64,000 nucleotides of DNA, taken from NCBI RefSeq assembly GCF_014269025.2, contig NZ_CP077094.1, positions 3,038,001-3,102,000 of the forward strand, in the 5' to 3' direction. A program made the position numbers and the translations under genes. The DNA is from Pseudomonas promysalinigenes. GTDB taxonomy: Bacteria > Pseudomonadota > Gammaproteobacteria > Pseudomonadales > Pseudomonadaceae. The notes under the pieces were generated by a model. The model saw only the letters and a program-made list of their open reading frames with translations. It was not told the origin of the DNA and did not search any database. This document shows positions 17,483 to 27,840 of the stretch, in pieces. Position 1 is the first letter of the stretch. The number at the start of each line of letters is the position of its first letter.

Positions 17483-18376
17483 ATGCTCAATTATCGCCAG
17501 CTGCATTACTTCTGGGTGGTGGCCAAGACCGGCAGCATCGCCCGGGCCAGTACTCAATTGAACCTGACGCCACAAACCATCAGCGGGCAGATCACCCTGC
17601 TCGAACAGACCTACGGGCTCGATCTTTTCCAGCGCGTAGGCCGGCAGTTGGAGCTGACTGAGACCGGTCGTCAGGCGCTGGTCTACGCCGAGCAGATGTT
17701 CCAGCTTGGCGGCGAGCTGGAGGCCATTCTCAGGGCCGGCCCACAAGAACAGATTCTGTTCAGGGTGGGGGTGGCGGATGTGGTGCCCAAATCCATCGTC
17801 TACCGCTTGCTGGCACCGACCATGGCCTTGGAGGAGGTCCTGCGCATCAATTGCCGGGAAGACAAACTGGAACGGCTACTGGCGGACCTTGCGATCCAGC
17901 GCCTGGACCTGGTGATCTCCGACAGTCCAATGCCCAGCCACCTGGATATCAAAGGCTACAGTCAGAAGCTGGGCGAATGCGGCCTGAGCTTCTTCGCCAC
18001 GCCCGCTTTGGCCAGGCAACATGCAGGCCCCTTCCCTGCCTGCCTGCACGATGCCCCGCTGCTGATTCCTGGCCCTGAAACCGTGGTACGCAGCCGCCTG
18101 CTGCGCTGGCTCGGGGATCAGCATGTCCAACCTAGGATCATCGGTGAATTCGACGACAGCGCGTTGATGCAGGCCTTTGGGCAGTCTGGTAGCGGGGTGT
18201 TCGTTGCACCCAGCGTGATAGCCGATGAAGTGTGCCGCCAATATGGTGTGGAGCTGATTGGCCAGACCGAGGCAGTGCAAGAATCGTTTTATGCCATTTC
18301 GGTGGAACGCAAGGTCAAGCACCCAGGTATCGTGGCGATCACCGAGGGCGCACGACGGGAGTTATTCCACTGGTAG
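17483..18376 (+). CDS. nhaR: LysR-type activator NhaR
   Basis: 297 residues. The winged-helix N-terminus reads LNYRQLHYFWVVAKTGSIARASTQLNLTPQTISGQI, a NhaR-specific version with Tyr/Phe in helix 1, followed by a substrate-binding-like effector domain (GVADVVPKSIVYRLL, IGEFDDSALMQAFGQSGSGVF). NhaR senses sodium and high pH and activates nhaA or, in some species, polysaccharide genes. No nhaA is seen nearby, so its target here lies elsewhere. The sodium-coupled SstT gene follows after 74 bases, but a link is only suggestive. Confidence 0.88.
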   Translation: MLNYRQLHYFWVVAKTGSIARASTQLNLTPQTISGQITLLEQTYGLDLFQRVGRQLELTETGRQALVYAEQMFQLGGELEAILRAGPQEQILFRVGVADVVPKSIVYRLLAPTMALEEVLRINCREDKLERLLADLAIQRLDLVISDSPMPSHLDIKGYSQKLGECGLSFFATPALARQHAGPFPACLHDAPLLIPGPETVVRSRLLRWLGDQHVQPRIIGEFDDSALMQAFGQSGSGVFVAPSVIADEVCRQYGVELIGQTEAVQESFYAISVERKVKHPGIVAITEGARRELFHW

Positions 18377-18450
18377 CGGCGGGCCGTCGAAAAGCACCGG
18401 GTTGATTATGCTAGAGTCGCGCCCTTACAAGACTAGAGACGCTGCTACAC

Positions 18451-19662
18451 ATGACGCCTGTTTTCCACTTCCTCGACCGCACCAGCCTGGTCACCCAGAT
18501 CATTATCGGCCTGGTGGCCGGTATCGCACTGGCCTTGCTAGCGCCTTCTATAGCCCTTGACGTGGGTTTTCTTGGCAAACTTTTCGTCAGCGCGCTGAAG
18601 GCCGTTGCGCCTGTACTGGTGTTCATCTTGGTGATGGCGTCGATCGCCAACCACCGTCACGGCCAGGAAACCCATATCCGCCCCATCCTCTGGCTCTACC
18701 TGCTGGGCACCTTCGCTGCCGCGGCCGTGGCAGTGGTCGCCAGCATGCTGTTCCCTTCGCCATTGGCGCTCAATGCCGCAGGGGCGGACCTCAGTGCACC
18801 GGGGGGCATCGGCGAGGTGCTGCAAAACCTGCTGCTCAGTGCGGTGGACAACCCGATCAACGCGCTGCTCAACGCCAATTTCATAGGCGTGCTGACCTGG
18901 GCCATCGGCCTTGGAGTCGCTCTGCGCCATGCTGGCCAGAATACCCGAACCGTGGTTGAGGACCTGTCCAACGGCGTCACGCTGATCGTACGCGTGGTCA
19001 TTCGCTTCGCTCCCCTTGGCATCTTCGGCCTGGTCAGCTCGACGCTGGCCGAGTCAGGCTTGAGCGCCCTGCTTGGCTATCTGCACCTGCTAGCGGTACT
19101 GATCGGCTGCATGCTCTTCGTGGCATTGGTGATGAACCCGCTTATCGTGTTCTGGAAGATCCGCCGTAATCCTTACCCACTGACGTTGATGTGCTTGCGC
19201 GAAAGCGGCATCACTGCATTCTTCACCCGCAGTTCGGCGGCCAACATACCCGTCAACCTGGCGCTGTCGGAGCGCCTGGGCCTGCACGAAGATACCTATT
19301 CGGTGTCCATACCGCTGGGGGCGACCATCAATATGGCGGGCGCGGCGATAACCATCACCGTGCTGACCTTGGCGGCAGTACACACGCTTGGCATTGCGGT
19401 TGACTTGCCGACGGCCGTGCTGCTGAGCGTGGTGGCCGCGATCTGCGCCTGCGGTGCTTCAGGCGTTGCGGGGGGGTCGCTGCTGTTGATTCCGCTGGCA
19501 TGCAGCCTGTTCGGCATTCCCAGTGAAATCGCCATGCAGGTGGTGGCCGTAGGTTTCATCATCGGCGTGCTACAGGATTCGGCCGAAACGGCGCTCAATT
19601 CCTCCACCGATGTATTGTTCACTGCAGCGGCCTGCTTGGCCAACGAGCGCCGCAGCGCTTGA
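18451..19662 (+). CDS. sstT: Sodium/serine-threonine symporter SstT
   Basis: 403 residues of the dicarboxylate/amino acid:cation symporter family. It starts with [18 protein letters not shown], and carries the re-entrant-loop serine stretch [15 protein letters not shown], the NMAG cation motif ([20 protein letters not shown]) and the C-terminal [18 protein letters not shown], all at SstT positions. It imports serine and threonine with Na+ across the inner membrane. It lies downstream of nhaR on the same strand. Confidence 0.93.
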   Translation: MTPVFHFLDRTSLVTQIIIGLVAGIALALLAPSIALDVGFLGKLFVSALKAVAPVLVFILVMASIANHRHGQETHIRPILWLYLLGTFAAAAVAVVASMLFPSPLALNAAGADLSAPGGIGEVLQNLLLSAVDNPINALLNANFIGVLTWAIGLGVALRHAGQNTRTVVEDLSNGVTLIVRVVIRFAPLGIFGLVSSTLAESGLSALLGYLHLLAVLIGCMLFVALVMNPLIVFWKIRRNPYPLTLMCLRESGITAFFTRSSAANIPVNLALSERLGLHEDTYSVSIPLGATINMAGAAITITVLTLAAVHTLGIAVDLPTAVLLSVVAAICACGASGVAGGSLLLIPLACSLFGIPSEIAMQVVAVGFIIGVLQDSAETALNSSTDVLFTAAACLANERRSA

Positions 19663-19751
19663 GCATGGGGGCCCTTTCAAGCGGCCCCTGATTGCCTTGC
19701 ACCGCAGCATTACCTACGCTAGTGGCCTTCCCCCAGCAATGAGACAGGGCC

Positions 19752-20399
19752 ATGTCAGAACATCAACCCGCAGGCGAAGGCCGCTTGAGTAACATTGAGG
19801 TCCGCATTCTCGGTGCGCTGATCGAAAAGCAGGCTACCAGCCCGGAAAGCTACCCACTGACCCTCAACGCCCTGGTCCTGGCCTGCAACCAGAAGACCAG
19901 CCGGGAACCGGTGATGAACCTGTCCCAGGGCCAGGTCGGCCAGGCGCTGCGCGCCCTGGAAGGCCAGGGCATGGCCCGCCTGCAGATGGGCAGCCGTGCT
20001 GACCGCTGGGAGCATCGGGTGGACAAGGCGCTGGAGCTGGTGCCAGCTCAACTGGTGCTGATGGGGCTGATGTTCCTGCGAGGGCCACAAACGCTCAACG
20101 AACTGCTTACACGAAGCAGCCGTCTGCATGACTTCGATGACACCGAGCAGATCCAGCATCAGCTTGAACGCCTGATTTCACGAAACCTGGCGCTGCACCT
20201 GCCACGCCAGGCGGGGCAACGGGAGGACCGCTACACCCATGCCTTGGGTGACCCCGCAGAGATCGAGGCAATTCTGGCCGCACGACAAGTGGAAGGCAGC
20301 GGTCGCAGCAGCGGCGCCGGTGTATCGGAGGAACGTATCGAAGCGCTTGAAGCGCGCATTGCTGCGCTGGAGGCACGACTGGCCGAATTGGAGGGTTGA
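19752..20399 (+). CDS. yceH: YceH family (DUF480) protein
   Basis: 215 residues. Two winged-helix units: [38 protein letters not shown] at the start and [21 protein letters not shown] later, then a coiled-coil tail ([22 protein letters not shown]). Length and sequence fit UPF0502/YceH. The fold suggests DNA binding, but the family function is not established. Stands alone. Confidence 0.9.
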   Translation: MSEHQPAGEGRLSNIEVRILGALIEKQATSPESYPLTLNALVLACNQKTSREPVMNLSQGQVGQALRALEGQGMARLQMGSRADRWEHRVDKALELVPAQLVLMGLMFLRGPQTLNELLTRSSRLHDFDDTEQIQHQLERLISRNLALHLPRQAGQREDRYTHALGDPAEIEAILAARQVEGSGRSSGAGVSEERIEALEARIAALEARLAELEG

Positions 20400-20404
20400 G
20401 CCTG

Positions 20405-20593
20405 CTACTGTTCCGGGTCTGGAAAGTTACGGCAGCTTTTGCGCTCGGCCAACTCCTGTTCGCTAGGGCGTTGATCGACGAATACGGTACGCCCGTCGGC
20501 GTAAATCTCGAGGTAACCCCAGTGCAGATCCTGTTCTACCTGCCCAGGCTTGGGCGGGACTAGCCACCAGGGTTCGCGGCTGATCAGAGTCAT
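20405..20593 (-). CDS. Small unknown protein
   Basis: 62 residues, Trp- and Pro-rich N-terminus (REPWWLVPPKPG), then a possible beta pair (WGYLEIYADGRTVFVDQ) and a charged tail. AGGAG lies upstream of the ATG at 20593. Convergent with yceH, separated by 5 bases. Unknown. Confidence 0.6.
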   Translation of the reverse strand: MTLISREPWWLVPPKPGQVEQDLHWGYLEIYADGRTVFVDQRPSEQELAERKSCRNFPDPEQ

Positions 20594-20659
20594 GATAAAG
20601 CTCCTGAAGGTGTCCTGATCAAGCATAGACACCTTCAGGTTTGCTTTGCTTTCAATGGC

Positions 20660-22222
20660 TCAAGCGGGTGCAGAAGTGCGAATCAGGTGGTCGAACGCCG
20701 CAAGCGAGGCTTTGGCGCCCTCACCCACCGCGATGACGATCTGCTTGTACGGCACAGTGGTGACGTCCCCTGCAGCGAACACCCCTGGGACACTGGTCTG
20801 GCCCCTGGCGTCGACGATGATCTCGCCACGTGGCGACAGCTCGACGGTACCTTTGAGCCAATCGGTGTTCGGCAGCAGCCCAATTTGCACGAAGATGCCT
20901 TCGAGTGCCAAATCATGCACCTGATCGGTGGTGCGATCCTTGTAACGCAAGCCGCTGACCTTTTCGCCGTCACCCACCACCTCGGTGGTCAACGCGCTAG
21001 TGATCACCTCGACATTCGCCAAGCTGTGCAGCTTACGTTGCAATACCGCGTCGGCACGCAACTGGCCGTCGAATTCGATCAGCGTCACATGGGCGACGAT
21101 ACCGGCCAGGTCGATGGCCGCTTCCACGCCGGAGTTGCCGCCGCCAATCACAGCCACACGTTTGCCTTTGAACAACGGGCCGTCGCAGTGCGGGCAGTAA
21201 GCCACGCCACGGGCACGGTATTGCTGCTCACCGGGCACATTCATTTCGCGCCAGCGAGCGCCAGTTGCAAGAATCACAGTCTTGGCTTTGAGGGAAGCGC
21301 CGCTTGCCAGGCGCACTTCATGCAGACCGCCTGCAGCACCCGGTATCAGCGCCTCACCGCGCTGCAGGTTCATGATGTCAACGTCATACTGCTTGACGTG
21401 CTCTTCCAGCGCCATGGCAAGCTTGGGCCCTTCGGTTTCCTGCACCGAAATGAAGTTCTCGATCGCCATTGTGTCCAGTACCTGCCCGCCGAAACGCTCG
21501 GCAGCGACACCTGTGCGGATGCCTTTACGGGCGGCGTAGATAGCCGCAGCAGCCCCGGCAGGCCCGCCACCGACCACCAGCACGTCAAATGCATCCTTGG
21601 CGTTGATCTTCTCGGCCTGACGGCTGCCTGCCTGGGTGTCGATCTTCCCAAGAATCTCTTCAAGGCCCATGCGGCCCTGGCCGAAGACTTCACCGTTGAG
21701 GTAGACGCTTGGCACCGCCATGACTTTGCGTGCTTCGACTTCATCCTGGAACAGCGCACCATCGATGGCCACATGGCGTACATTGGGGTTGAGCACCGCC
21801 ATCAGGTTCAGGGCCTGGACCACATCCGGGCAATTCTGGCACGACAGCGAGAAGTAGGTTTCAAAGTTGAACTCACCTTCGAGCGCCTGAATCTGCTCGA
21901 TGATTTCGGCGCTGGCCTTGGAGGGGTGGCCGCCTACTTGCAGCAGCGCCAGCACCAGCGAGGTGAACTCATGGCCCATGGGGATGCCGGCAAAGCGCAG
22001 GCTGATATCGCCCCCTGGACGGTTCAACGAGAACGAAGGGCGACGCGCATCGCTTCCATCCGCGCTGAGAGTGATTAGGTTCGACAGGCTGGCGATTTCC
22101 ACCAGCAGGTCATGCAGTTCGCGGGATTTCGCGCCGTCGTCGAGGGAGGCAACGATCTCGATCGGCTGGGTGACCCGCTCCAGGTAGGTTTTCAGTTGCG
22201 ATTTAAGCGTGGCGTCCAACAT
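20660..22222 (-). CDS. ahpF: Alkyl hydroperoxide reductase subunit F
   Basis: 520 residues, full length. The N-terminal thioredoxin-fold pair includes the active CxxC in LSCQNCPDV; the middle has the FAD motif [19 protein letters not shown]; the thioredoxin-reductase part has the redox [12 protein letters not shown] and the NAD motif [17 protein letters not shown]. It transfers electrons from NADH to AhpC. The start is an ATG at 22222, not the longer upstream reading. It lies behind ahpC, with a hairpin between them that probably lowers its expression relative to ahpC. Confidence 0.95.
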   Translation of the reverse strand: MLDATLKSQLKTYLERVTQPIEIVASLDDGAKSRELHDLLVEIASLSNLITLSADGSDARRPSFSLNRPGGDISLRFAGIPMGHEFTSLVLALLQVGGHPSKASAEIIEQIQALEGEFNFETYFSLSCQNCPDVVQALNLMAVLNPNVRHVAIDGALFQDEVEARKVMAVPSVYLNGEVFGQGRMGLEEILGKIDTQAGSRQAEKINAKDAFDVLVVGGGPAGAAAAIYAARKGIRTGVAAERFGGQVLDTMAIENFISVQETEGPKLAMALEEHVKQYDVDIMNLQRGEALIPGAAGGLHEVRLASGASLKAKTVILATGARWREMNVPGEQQYRARGVAYCPHCDGPLFKGKRVAVIGGGNSGVEAAIDLAGIVAHVTLIEFDGQLRADAVLQRKLHSLANVEVITSALTTEVVGDGEKVSGLRYKDRTTDQVHDLALEGIFVQIGLLPNTDWLKGTVELSPRGEIIVDARGQTSVPGVFAAGDVTTVPYKQIVIAVGEGAKASLAAFDHLIRTSAPA

Positions 22223-22253
22223 ACGGGCGATTCCTTTTTCAAAACTCGGATAC

Positions 22254-22287
22254 AAAAACGCCCAGGCGAGTTCGCCCGGGCGCTTTT
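22254..22287 (-). terminator. Hairpin between ahpC and ahpF
   Basis: CGCCCAGGCGA pairs with TCGCCCGGGCG, with a T-run on the minus strand. It lies in the ahpC-ahpF gap, so it likely acts as an attenuating terminator. Confidence 0.75.
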
Positions 22288-22347
22288 ACGGGGCGGTGAG
22301 TACTTCAGCTTTGGCGGCTGATCACCGCCCGCGGCAGGCTCATCGGT

Positions 22348-22911
22348 TTAGATCTTGCCGACCAGGTCCAGGGATGGGGCGAGGGTCGCTTCACCTTCTT
22401 TCCACTTGGCCGGGCATACTTCACCTGGGTGAGCGGCAACGTACTGGGCAGCTTTGACTTTGCGCAGCAGTTCAGTTGCGTCGCGGCCAACACCGCCATC
22501 GTTGAGTTCGACGATTTTGATCTGGCCTTCAGGGTTGATCACGAAAGTACCGCGATCGGCCAAGCCGGCTTCTTCGATCAGCACGTCGAAGTTGCGCGAA
22601 ATCACGTGGGTCGGGTCACCGATCAGTGGATACTGAATCTTGCCGATGGTGTCCGAGGTGTCGTGCCAGGCTTTGTGGGTGAAGTGGGTGTCAGTCGACA
22701 CGCCGTAGATTTCCACGCCCAGCTTCTGGAATTCGGCATAGTTGTCGGCAAGGTCACCCAGCTCGGTGGGGCAAACGAAGGTGAAGTCGGCTGGGTAGAA
22801 GAACACCACAGACCACTTGCCTTTCAGATCGGCTTCGCTGACCTGAACGAACTCGCCTTTGTGGTAGGCAGTGGCGTTGAACGGTTTGACTTGGCTGTTG
22901 ATGATTGGCAT
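22348..22911 (-). CDS. ahpC: Alkyl hydroperoxide reductase subunit C (peroxiredoxin)
   Basis: 187 residues, a typical 2-Cys peroxiredoxin. The peroxidatic cysteine is in [15 protein letters not shown] and the resolving one in [11 protein letters not shown]. The C-terminal [11 protein letters not shown] is the standard AhpC tail. It reduces H2O2 and organic hydroperoxides, and is recycled by AhpF. The ATG at 22911 has AAGGAG upstream. Most likely OxyR-controlled in Pseudomonas. Confidence 0.96.
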   Translation of the reverse strand: MPIINSQVKPFNATAYHKGEFVQVSEADLKGKWSVVFFYPADFTFVCPTELGDLADNYAEFQKLGVEIYGVSTDTHFTHKAWHDTSDTIGKIQYPLIGDPTHVISRNFDVLIEEAGLADRGTFVINPEGQIKIVELNDGGVGRDATELLRKVKAAQYVAAHPGEVCPAKWKEGEATLAPSLDLVGKI

Positions 22912-22996
22912 GAGAGACACTCCTTCATGGGGTTGGAATCAGTTGATGGATAGAATCCTACCGGCTGACTCCCATAAAGGCTCATTGGCAAAGCTC

Positions 22997-23033
22997 ATGC
23001 TTGTGATTGGTTTTGGCTATAACGGCTAACTAT
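22997..23033 (-). promoter_or_regulatory. Possible OxyR site upstream of ahpC
   Basis: Read on the minus strand: ATAG-N7-TTAT-N7-ACCA-N7-GCAT. The spacing equals the OxyR ATAG-N7-CTAT-N7-ATAG-N7-CTAT pattern, and the first half matches well, but the second half is poor. Its place about 90-120 bases before ahpC fits. Confidence 0.3.
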
Positions 23034-23118
23034 TAATAGAAGGGAATCGGCTGAGCAAAGGATTGCGCACCTGCACCCTAGCCCCATCGACGGCAATCCG
23101 CCGATGGGGCTTATAGCA

Positions 23119-24474
23119 TCAGCGGCTTGCCGTGCGCATGGTGACGAACTCTTCCGCAGCCGTCGGATGTACGCCAATGGTTTCGTCGAACTGCATTTTG
23201 GTCGCGCCAGCCTTCAGGGCAATGCCCAGGCCCTGGATGATCTCGCCGGCATCCGGCCCGACCATGTGGCAGCCCAACACCTTATCGGTATCGGCGTCGA
23301 CCACGAGCTTCATCAAGGTTTTTTCCTGAATGTCGGTCAAGGTCAACTTCATGGCGCGGAAGCGGCTTTCGAAGATCTGTACCTTGTGCCCGGCTTCCAG
23401 TGCCTGCTCTTCGCTCAGGCCAACGGTGCCGATCGGCGGCTGGCTGAACACGGCAGTCGGTATGTTCTGGTAATCCACTGGCCGGTATTGCTCAGGTTTG
23501 AATAGCCGCCTCGCCACGGCCATACCTTCGGCCAAGGCTACCGGCGTCAGCTGCACACGGCCAATCACATCGCCAATGGCAAGGATTGACGGCGCAGTGG
23601 TCTGGTACTGTTCGTCAACGCGAATGAAGCCACGCTCGTCCAGTTCGACACCGGTGTTTTCCAAGCCCAGGTTGTCGAGCATGGGGCGCCTGCCGGTGGC
23701 GTAGAACACGCAATCGGCATGCAGCTCACGGCCGTCCTTGAGGGTGGCTTTGAGCGTGCCGTCTTCAAGCTTGTCGATGCGCTGGATGTCAGCATTGAAC
23801 TGTAGGTTCAAACCGCGCTTTTCCAACTCTTCTTTGAGGTGGGTACGTACCGAGCCATCGAATCCGCGCAAGAACAGGTCACCGCGGTACAGCAGCGTAG
23901 TGTCAGCACCCAGGCCCTGGAAAATACCGGCGAACTCGACGGCAATATAGCCGCCGCCGACCACCAGCACGCGTCGCGGCAATTGCTTGAGGTAGAACGC
24001 CTCGTTGGAGGTGATGGCCAGTTCCTTGCCCGGTATGTCAGGCACTTGAGGCCAGCCGCCAGTGGCAATCAGGATGTGCTCGGTGCTGTAGCGCTGGCCG
24101 TCGACCTCCACTTCATGGGCGCCGGTGATGCGTGCATGGCCCTGAAGCAGGGTGACACCGCTGTTGACCAGCAGGTTGCGGTAGATACCGTTGAGGCGCT
24201 CGATCTCGCGGTTCTTGTTGGCGATCAGTGTGCCCCAGTCGAAGTGCCCCTCCTCCAGGGTCCAGCCGTAGCCAGCTGCCTGCTCCAGCTCATCAGCGAC
24301 GTGGGCGCCGTACACCAGCAGTTTCTTGGGCACACAACCTACGTTAACGCAGGTGCCACCCAGATAGCGGCTCTCGGCCACTGCCACCTTTGCGCCAAAA
24401 CCAGCAGCGAAACGCGCCGCACGCACACCGCCGGAACCGGCGCCAATCACGAACAGATCAAAATCGTAGGCCAT
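23119..24474 (-). CDS. gor: Glutathione-disulfide reductase
   Basis: 451 residues. FAD-binding [21 protein letters not shown], redox disulfide [18 protein letters not shown]-binding [19 protein letters not shown] followed by arginines in [13 protein letters not shown] that select NADPH, and the dimer-interface [12 protein letters not shown] with the catalytic His-Glu. It keeps glutathione reduced in the cytoplasm. Together with nearby ahpCF it forms an oxidative-defence neighbourhood. It is downstream of galU but separated by a strong terminator. Confidence 0.95.
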   Translation of the reverse strand: MAYDFDLFVIGAGSGGVRAARFAAGFGAKVAVAESRYLGGTCVNVGCVPKKLLVYGAHVADELEQAAGYGWTLEEGHFDWGTLIANKNREIERLNGIYRNLLVNSGVTLLQGHARITGAHEVEVDGQRYSTEHILIATGGWPQVPDIPGKELAITSNEAFYLKQLPRRVLVVGGGYIAVEFAGIFQGLGADTTLLYRGDLFLRGFDGSVRTHLKEELEKRGLNLQFNADIQRIDKLEDGTLKATLKDGRELHADCVFYATGRRPMLDNLGLENTGVELDERGFIRVDEQYQTTAPSILAIGDVIGRVQLTPVALAEGMAVARRLFKPEQYRPVDYQNIPTAVFSQPPIGTVGLSEEQALEAGHKVQIFESRFRAMKLTLTDIQEKTLMKLVVDADTDKVLGCHMVGPDAGEIIQGLGIALKAGATKMQFDETIGVHPTAAEEFVTMRTASR

Positions 24475-24526
24475 GTATTCAGTCTCCTTGGCTGGCGCTC
24501 AGCATAGCGCCTAAGGCCGCCGCAAA

Positions 24527-24552
24527 CAAAAAAGCCATCCCGAAGGATGGCT
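24527..24552 (-). terminator. Terminator after galU
   Basis: AGCCATCC-CGAA-GGATGGCT, with a seven-T run on the minus strand, a stable tetraloop hairpin. Confidence 0.9.
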
Positions 24553-24572
24553 CTGGTCCCAGCAAGGGCGAA

Positions 24573-25412
24573 TCAGTACGCCTTGCCAGCCTTGTAGAAG
24601 TGTTCGAAGCAGAAGTTGGTCGCCTCGATGTAGCCTTCGGCGCCACCGCAGTCGAAGCGGCGGCCTTTGAATTTATAAGCGATCACATTGCCTTCGGCAG
24701 CTTGCTTCATCAGCGCGTCGGTGATCTGGATCTCGCCACCCTTACCAGGTTCGGTTTGCTCGATCTTTTCGAAGATGTCCGGGGTCAGGATGTAGCGACC
24801 AATGATCGCCAGGTTCGACGGGGCATCTTCAGGCTTCGGCTTCTCGACCATGGAGTCAACACGGAAGATACCGTCTTTGATTTCCTCACCCGCGATGACG
24901 CCGTACTTGTTAGTTTCCTGCGGGTCGACTTCCTGAATGGCGACGATGGAGCAGCGGTACTTCTTGTACAGCGCAACCATCTGGGCCAGCACGCCTTCAC
25001 CTTCGAGGTTGACACACAGGTCGTCAGCCAGCACTACCGCGAACGGTTCGTCGCCAATCAGCGGGCGGCCGGTCAGGATGGCGTGGCCCAGGCCTTTCAT
25101 TTCGGTCTGACGCGTGTAGGAGAACGAACACTCGTCAAGCAGGCGACGGATACCGACCAGGTATTTTTCCTTGTCGGTGCCCTTGATCTGGTTTTCCAGC
25201 TCATAGCTGATGTCGAAATGGTCTTCCAGGGCACGCTTGCCGCGCCCGGTGACAATGGAGACTTCGTTCAGACCGGCATCCAATGCTTCTTCAACGCCAT
25301 ACTGGATCAGTGGCTTGTTGACCACCGGCAGCATTTCCTTGGGCATGGCTTTGGTAGCAGGCAGGAAGCGCGTGCCGTAGCCGGCTGCCGGGAACAAGCA
25401 TTTCTTGATCAT
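24573..25412 (-). CDS. galU: UTP-glucose-1-phosphate uridylyltransferase
   Basis: 279 residues. Nucleotidyltransferase signature KKCLFPAAGYGTRFLPATKAMPKEMLP at the N-terminus, the acidic metal site AVVLADDL, and EKPKPEDAPSNLAIIGRYI, all GalU features. Makes UDP-glucose for LPS, exopolysaccharide and trehalose-type pathways. The ATG at 25412 is preferred to one two codons upstream because of AAGGA placement. Confidence 0.95.
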   Translation of the reverse strand: MIKKCLFPAAGYGTRFLPATKAMPKEMLPVVNKPLIQYGVEEALDAGLNEVSIVTGRGKRALEDHFDISYELENQIKGTDKEKYLVGIRRLLDECSFSYTRQTEMKGLGHAILTGRPLIGDEPFAVVLADDLCVNLEGEGVLAQMVALYKKYRCSIVAIQEVDPQETNKYGVIAGEEIKDGIFRVDSMVEKPKPEDAPSNLAIIGRYILTPDIFEKIEQTEPGKGGEIQITDALMKQAAEGNVIAYKFKGRRFDCGGAEGYIEATNFCFEHFYKAGKAY

Positions 25413-25608
25413 AAACATCCTTAAACAAAGGCGAGGCCTGTGGAATTCGGCGCAGTCTAATCAGGCGGCATGCAGCTTACAATGCCCTGCCTGTGACGAC
25501 TGCTGCCAATATACGAGACAACTGAGTGTAGATAGTTCCAGAATAATCGTGAACATCTCGTCAACCGGCCCTTTCAGGTGTGGCTGATGGGGCCGGCGAC
25601 GCAGCACT

Positions 25609-26529
25609 TCAGTTGCCGCTACCCTGCCCGATCAGCACCCCCTCGACCTTCTGGCCATACAGGTTGATACCGTCATTGGCGTGGAATTTCAACCTTGTCT
25701 TCTCGACCGAGCCTTCCACCAGACGCGGGTCCTGTGGCCGCTCGTGGCGGTTGACCCAGGCAGCCACGTCCCAGGCCTGCTGATCGCTCAGGCTACCCGC
25801 CTTGCCAAGCGGCATGTTGTGTTTAATGAACGATGCAGCGGTATTGATCCGGTGCATGCCGGCGCCCCAGTTGTACGAGTCCTTGCCCCAGAGCGGTGGC
25901 ATCACGTATTCGCCGGCCACCTTCTGCCCTTCACCGTTGTCACCATGACAGATGGCGCATTGTTCGCGGTACACCTGCTGGCCGCGCGCAAAGTCGTAGC
26001 CACCTTTAGGTTGCGGCACCTCAGGGTAGCCGCGCCCGGCGATCTCCACTCCCGTCGGCGCCTTGGTCGATAGCCAGTAGGCATACACAGACAGGGCTGT
26101 CATCTGCGGGCTATCGGCAGCAGGAGGTTTGCCATTCATACTGAACTGGAAGCAGCCCTGAATACGTTCGGCGAAGGTATTGACCTTGTCATTTTTCTTT
26201 CGGTAAGCCGGATACATCGGGTAGGCACCCCACAACGGTGCCGAATGCGCCAGCCGGCCCTGGTCCAGATGGCAATTGCTGCAGTTCATGCCGTTACCAA
26301 CAGCCTCAGGCATCAGTCTGCGGGTGTCGACGAACAGCGCGTGCCCTTCGCGTACCATCTTGCCGAAGGCATTGTCCGGAATATCGTTTTCGCTAGGTGG
26401 GGCGAATTGAGGTGTCGCCTGGCTACCTGGAACGTTCAGTTGCGACTGGTCGTCCATGGCGATGGGCGCCTGAGTGGCTGATGCCGTACCCGTGGCCAGC
26501 AATAGCAATGTTGGCAAGAGCATTCTCAT
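25609..26529 (-). CDS. tsdA: Diheme cytochrome c, thiosulfate dehydrogenase-like (TsdA)
   Basis: 306 residues with a signal peptide (LLPTLLLLATGTASA). Two heme motifs: MNCSNCHLDQG and EQCAICHGDNG. Between them is IQGCFQFSMNGKP, containing the unusual cysteine that ligates the active-site heme in TsdA enzymes, and a methionine (MPLGKAG) for the second heme. TsdA interconverts thiosulfate and tetrathionate in the periplasm. The ATG overlaps the upstream tsdB-like gene by four bases, and tsdB-tsdA is the known order in Pseudomonas stutzeri. Direction of catalysis cannot be told. Confidence 0.8.
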   Translation of the reverse strand: MRMLLPTLLLLATGTASATQAPIAMDDQSQLNVPGSQATPQFAPPSENDIPDNAFGKMVREGHALFVDTRRLMPEAVGNGMNCSNCHLDQGRLAHSAPLWGAYPMYPAYRKKNDKVNTFAERIQGCFQFSMNGKPPAADSPQMTALSVYAYWLSTKAPTGVEIAGRGYPEVPQPKGGYDFARGQQVYREQCAICHGDNGEGQKVAGEYVMPPLWGKDSYNWGAGMHRINTAASFIKHNMPLGKAGSLSDQQAWDVAAWVNRHERPQDPRLVEGSVEKTRLKFHANDGINLYGQKVEGVLIGQGSGN

Positions 26530-27176
26530 GGCTTGGCCTCCTGGCTGGCGGGTTGAGCGAAGTACTCGGCAACCGCCTTCACTTCGGCGTCAGTCATGGC
26601 CTTGGCCACGCCTACCATCAACTGATTGGGGTCGTTGCTGCGGCTGCCATCGCGCCACGCGTTGAGCTGAGCCATGAGGTAAGCGGCGGGCTGACCTGCC
26701 AGGGGCGGAAAATGCTCACCAACTCCGCTGCCACCCGGGCCGTGGCACTGAACGCAGCCTGGGATCTGACGGCTCCAGTCACCGTAGAGGGCCAAGCGCT
26801 CGGTAGGATTACTGGCTATCTGTTGGCGGCGCCCATCCGGCGCGGGCAGACCTGGAAGGCCCGCCAGGTAGCGGCTGACCGCTTCGATCTCATCTTCGCT
26901 CATGGCCTTGGCCAATGGCGCCATGACCGGCTGTTGGCGGCTGCCGCTGCGCCAGTCTCGCAGTTGTTTGCTCAGGTAAGCGGCCGGTAGGCCCGCCAGG
27001 CGGGGAAAACCTGCTGCGGCTACCCCGTTACCGTCGGGGCCATGGCAACCCAGGCAGGCCATGGCGAGGGGATTGGCCCCGCCTTGGGTAAAGACTTTCT
27101 GGCCATCGGCGGCATGCGCCGCCGGCCAGGCCAGGATCAGCAGGCTGCCGATCAGGACGTGCCTTAACGGTGTCAT
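26526..27176 (-). CDS. tsdB: Diheme cytochrome c4-type protein (TsdB-like)
   Basis: 216 residues with a signal peptide ending AHA. Two similar halves each with a heme site (MACLGCHGPDGNGV and PGCVQCHGPGGSGV) and the repeat FPRLAGLPAAYLSKQL / FPPLAGQPAAYLMAQL, diagnostic of cytochrome c4. It probably carries electrons from or to the TsdA-like enzyme that follows. A GTG-ATG pair lies at the start with GGAGA upstream; ATG at 27176 is chosen. Confidence 0.8.
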   Translation of the reverse strand: MTPLRHVLIGSLLILAWPAAHAADGQKVFTQGGANPLAMACLGCHGPDGNGVAAAGFPRLAGLPAAYLSKQLRDWRSGSRQQPVMAPLAKAMSEDEIEAVSRYLAGLPGLPAPDGRRQQIASNPTERLALYGDWSRQIPGCVQCHGPGGSGVGEHFPPLAGQPAAYLMAQLNAWRDGSRSNDPNQLMVGVAKAMTDAEVKAVAEYFAQPASQEAKP

Positions 27177-27321
27177 CACGAATCTCCATTTCTTTTGTTA
27201 TAAGCTTAGGCTTAAAAAACATAAGAAAATGGATACTAGCCCTGCCAGGTTATCCGCAACAACGCCCAAGCCGACAAAGGGCTGGCAATATGCCTGCTAA
27301 CCGCGCACCCGTTGCGCTAGA

Positions 27322-27681
27322 TCAACTACCTGAGATGCATTCGGTAGCTGCCTTGCGCACATCGCCAGAGCGCAGCGGGAAGTTGCTCAGACGCTCATGC
27401 AGCTTGATGCTGCTGCCATTGGCGCGCTTGCTGATGTCCAGTAAGGCCGCAGGGCCACTGCCTGGAGTGAACTTCTGCGGGACAATCAGGCGCACGCCGT
27501 CACCCTTGGGTTCCTCGACCAGGGGATCACGGCTGTTTGCCAAATGCTCTTTCACACAGTCGGCATACTCCTGGGGTGCCTTGCCCGACATGACATCCAG
27601 GGTTTCGTGAGACTGCTCGAGTTCAGAAACGCTGGCACAACCTCCCAAGGTCAGCAGTACTGCTGCCACCATCCACTTCAT
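27322..27681 (-). CDS. Small lipoprotein of unknown function
   Basis: 119 residues. Signal KWMVAAVLLTLGGC, acylation at Cys15, then a mixed region with two further cysteines (YADCVKEH and ATECISGS) likely to be disulfide-bonded in the periplasm. Not recognised beyond being Pseudomonas-like. The longer upstream reading is rejected because it would bury the signal. Confidence 0.65.
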   Translation of the reverse strand: MKWMVAAVLLTLGGCASVSELEQSHETLDVMSGKAPQEYADCVKEHLANSRDPLVEEPKGDGVRLIVPQKFTPGSGPAALLDISKRANGSSIKLHERLSNFPLRSGDVRKAATECISGS

Positions 27682-27840
27682 TTGCCGCACCTCGACTAAC
27701 AAGAGTGCGTACGACAACAGCCAGGCAGTTTTGCTCCCCGCTTTGGCCGTTTTATCTGCCAGACACCACCAGGCGCCGCCGTGGCAACCGACATCGTGTT
27801 ATCGTTTGCCTTTGCAGAACCCATTTTTGCGGAGCACCCA

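Noticed and set aside
20687..22078. Long plus-strand open frame (463 codons) opposite ahpF
   Set aside because: It lies fully antisense to the clear ahpF gene, has no ribosome site or family features, and is a product of high-GC codon bias.
24390..25424. Long plus-strand open frame opposite galU and the start of gor
   Set aside because: Antisense shadow of galU; His/Asp-rich composition typical of reversed coding DNA.
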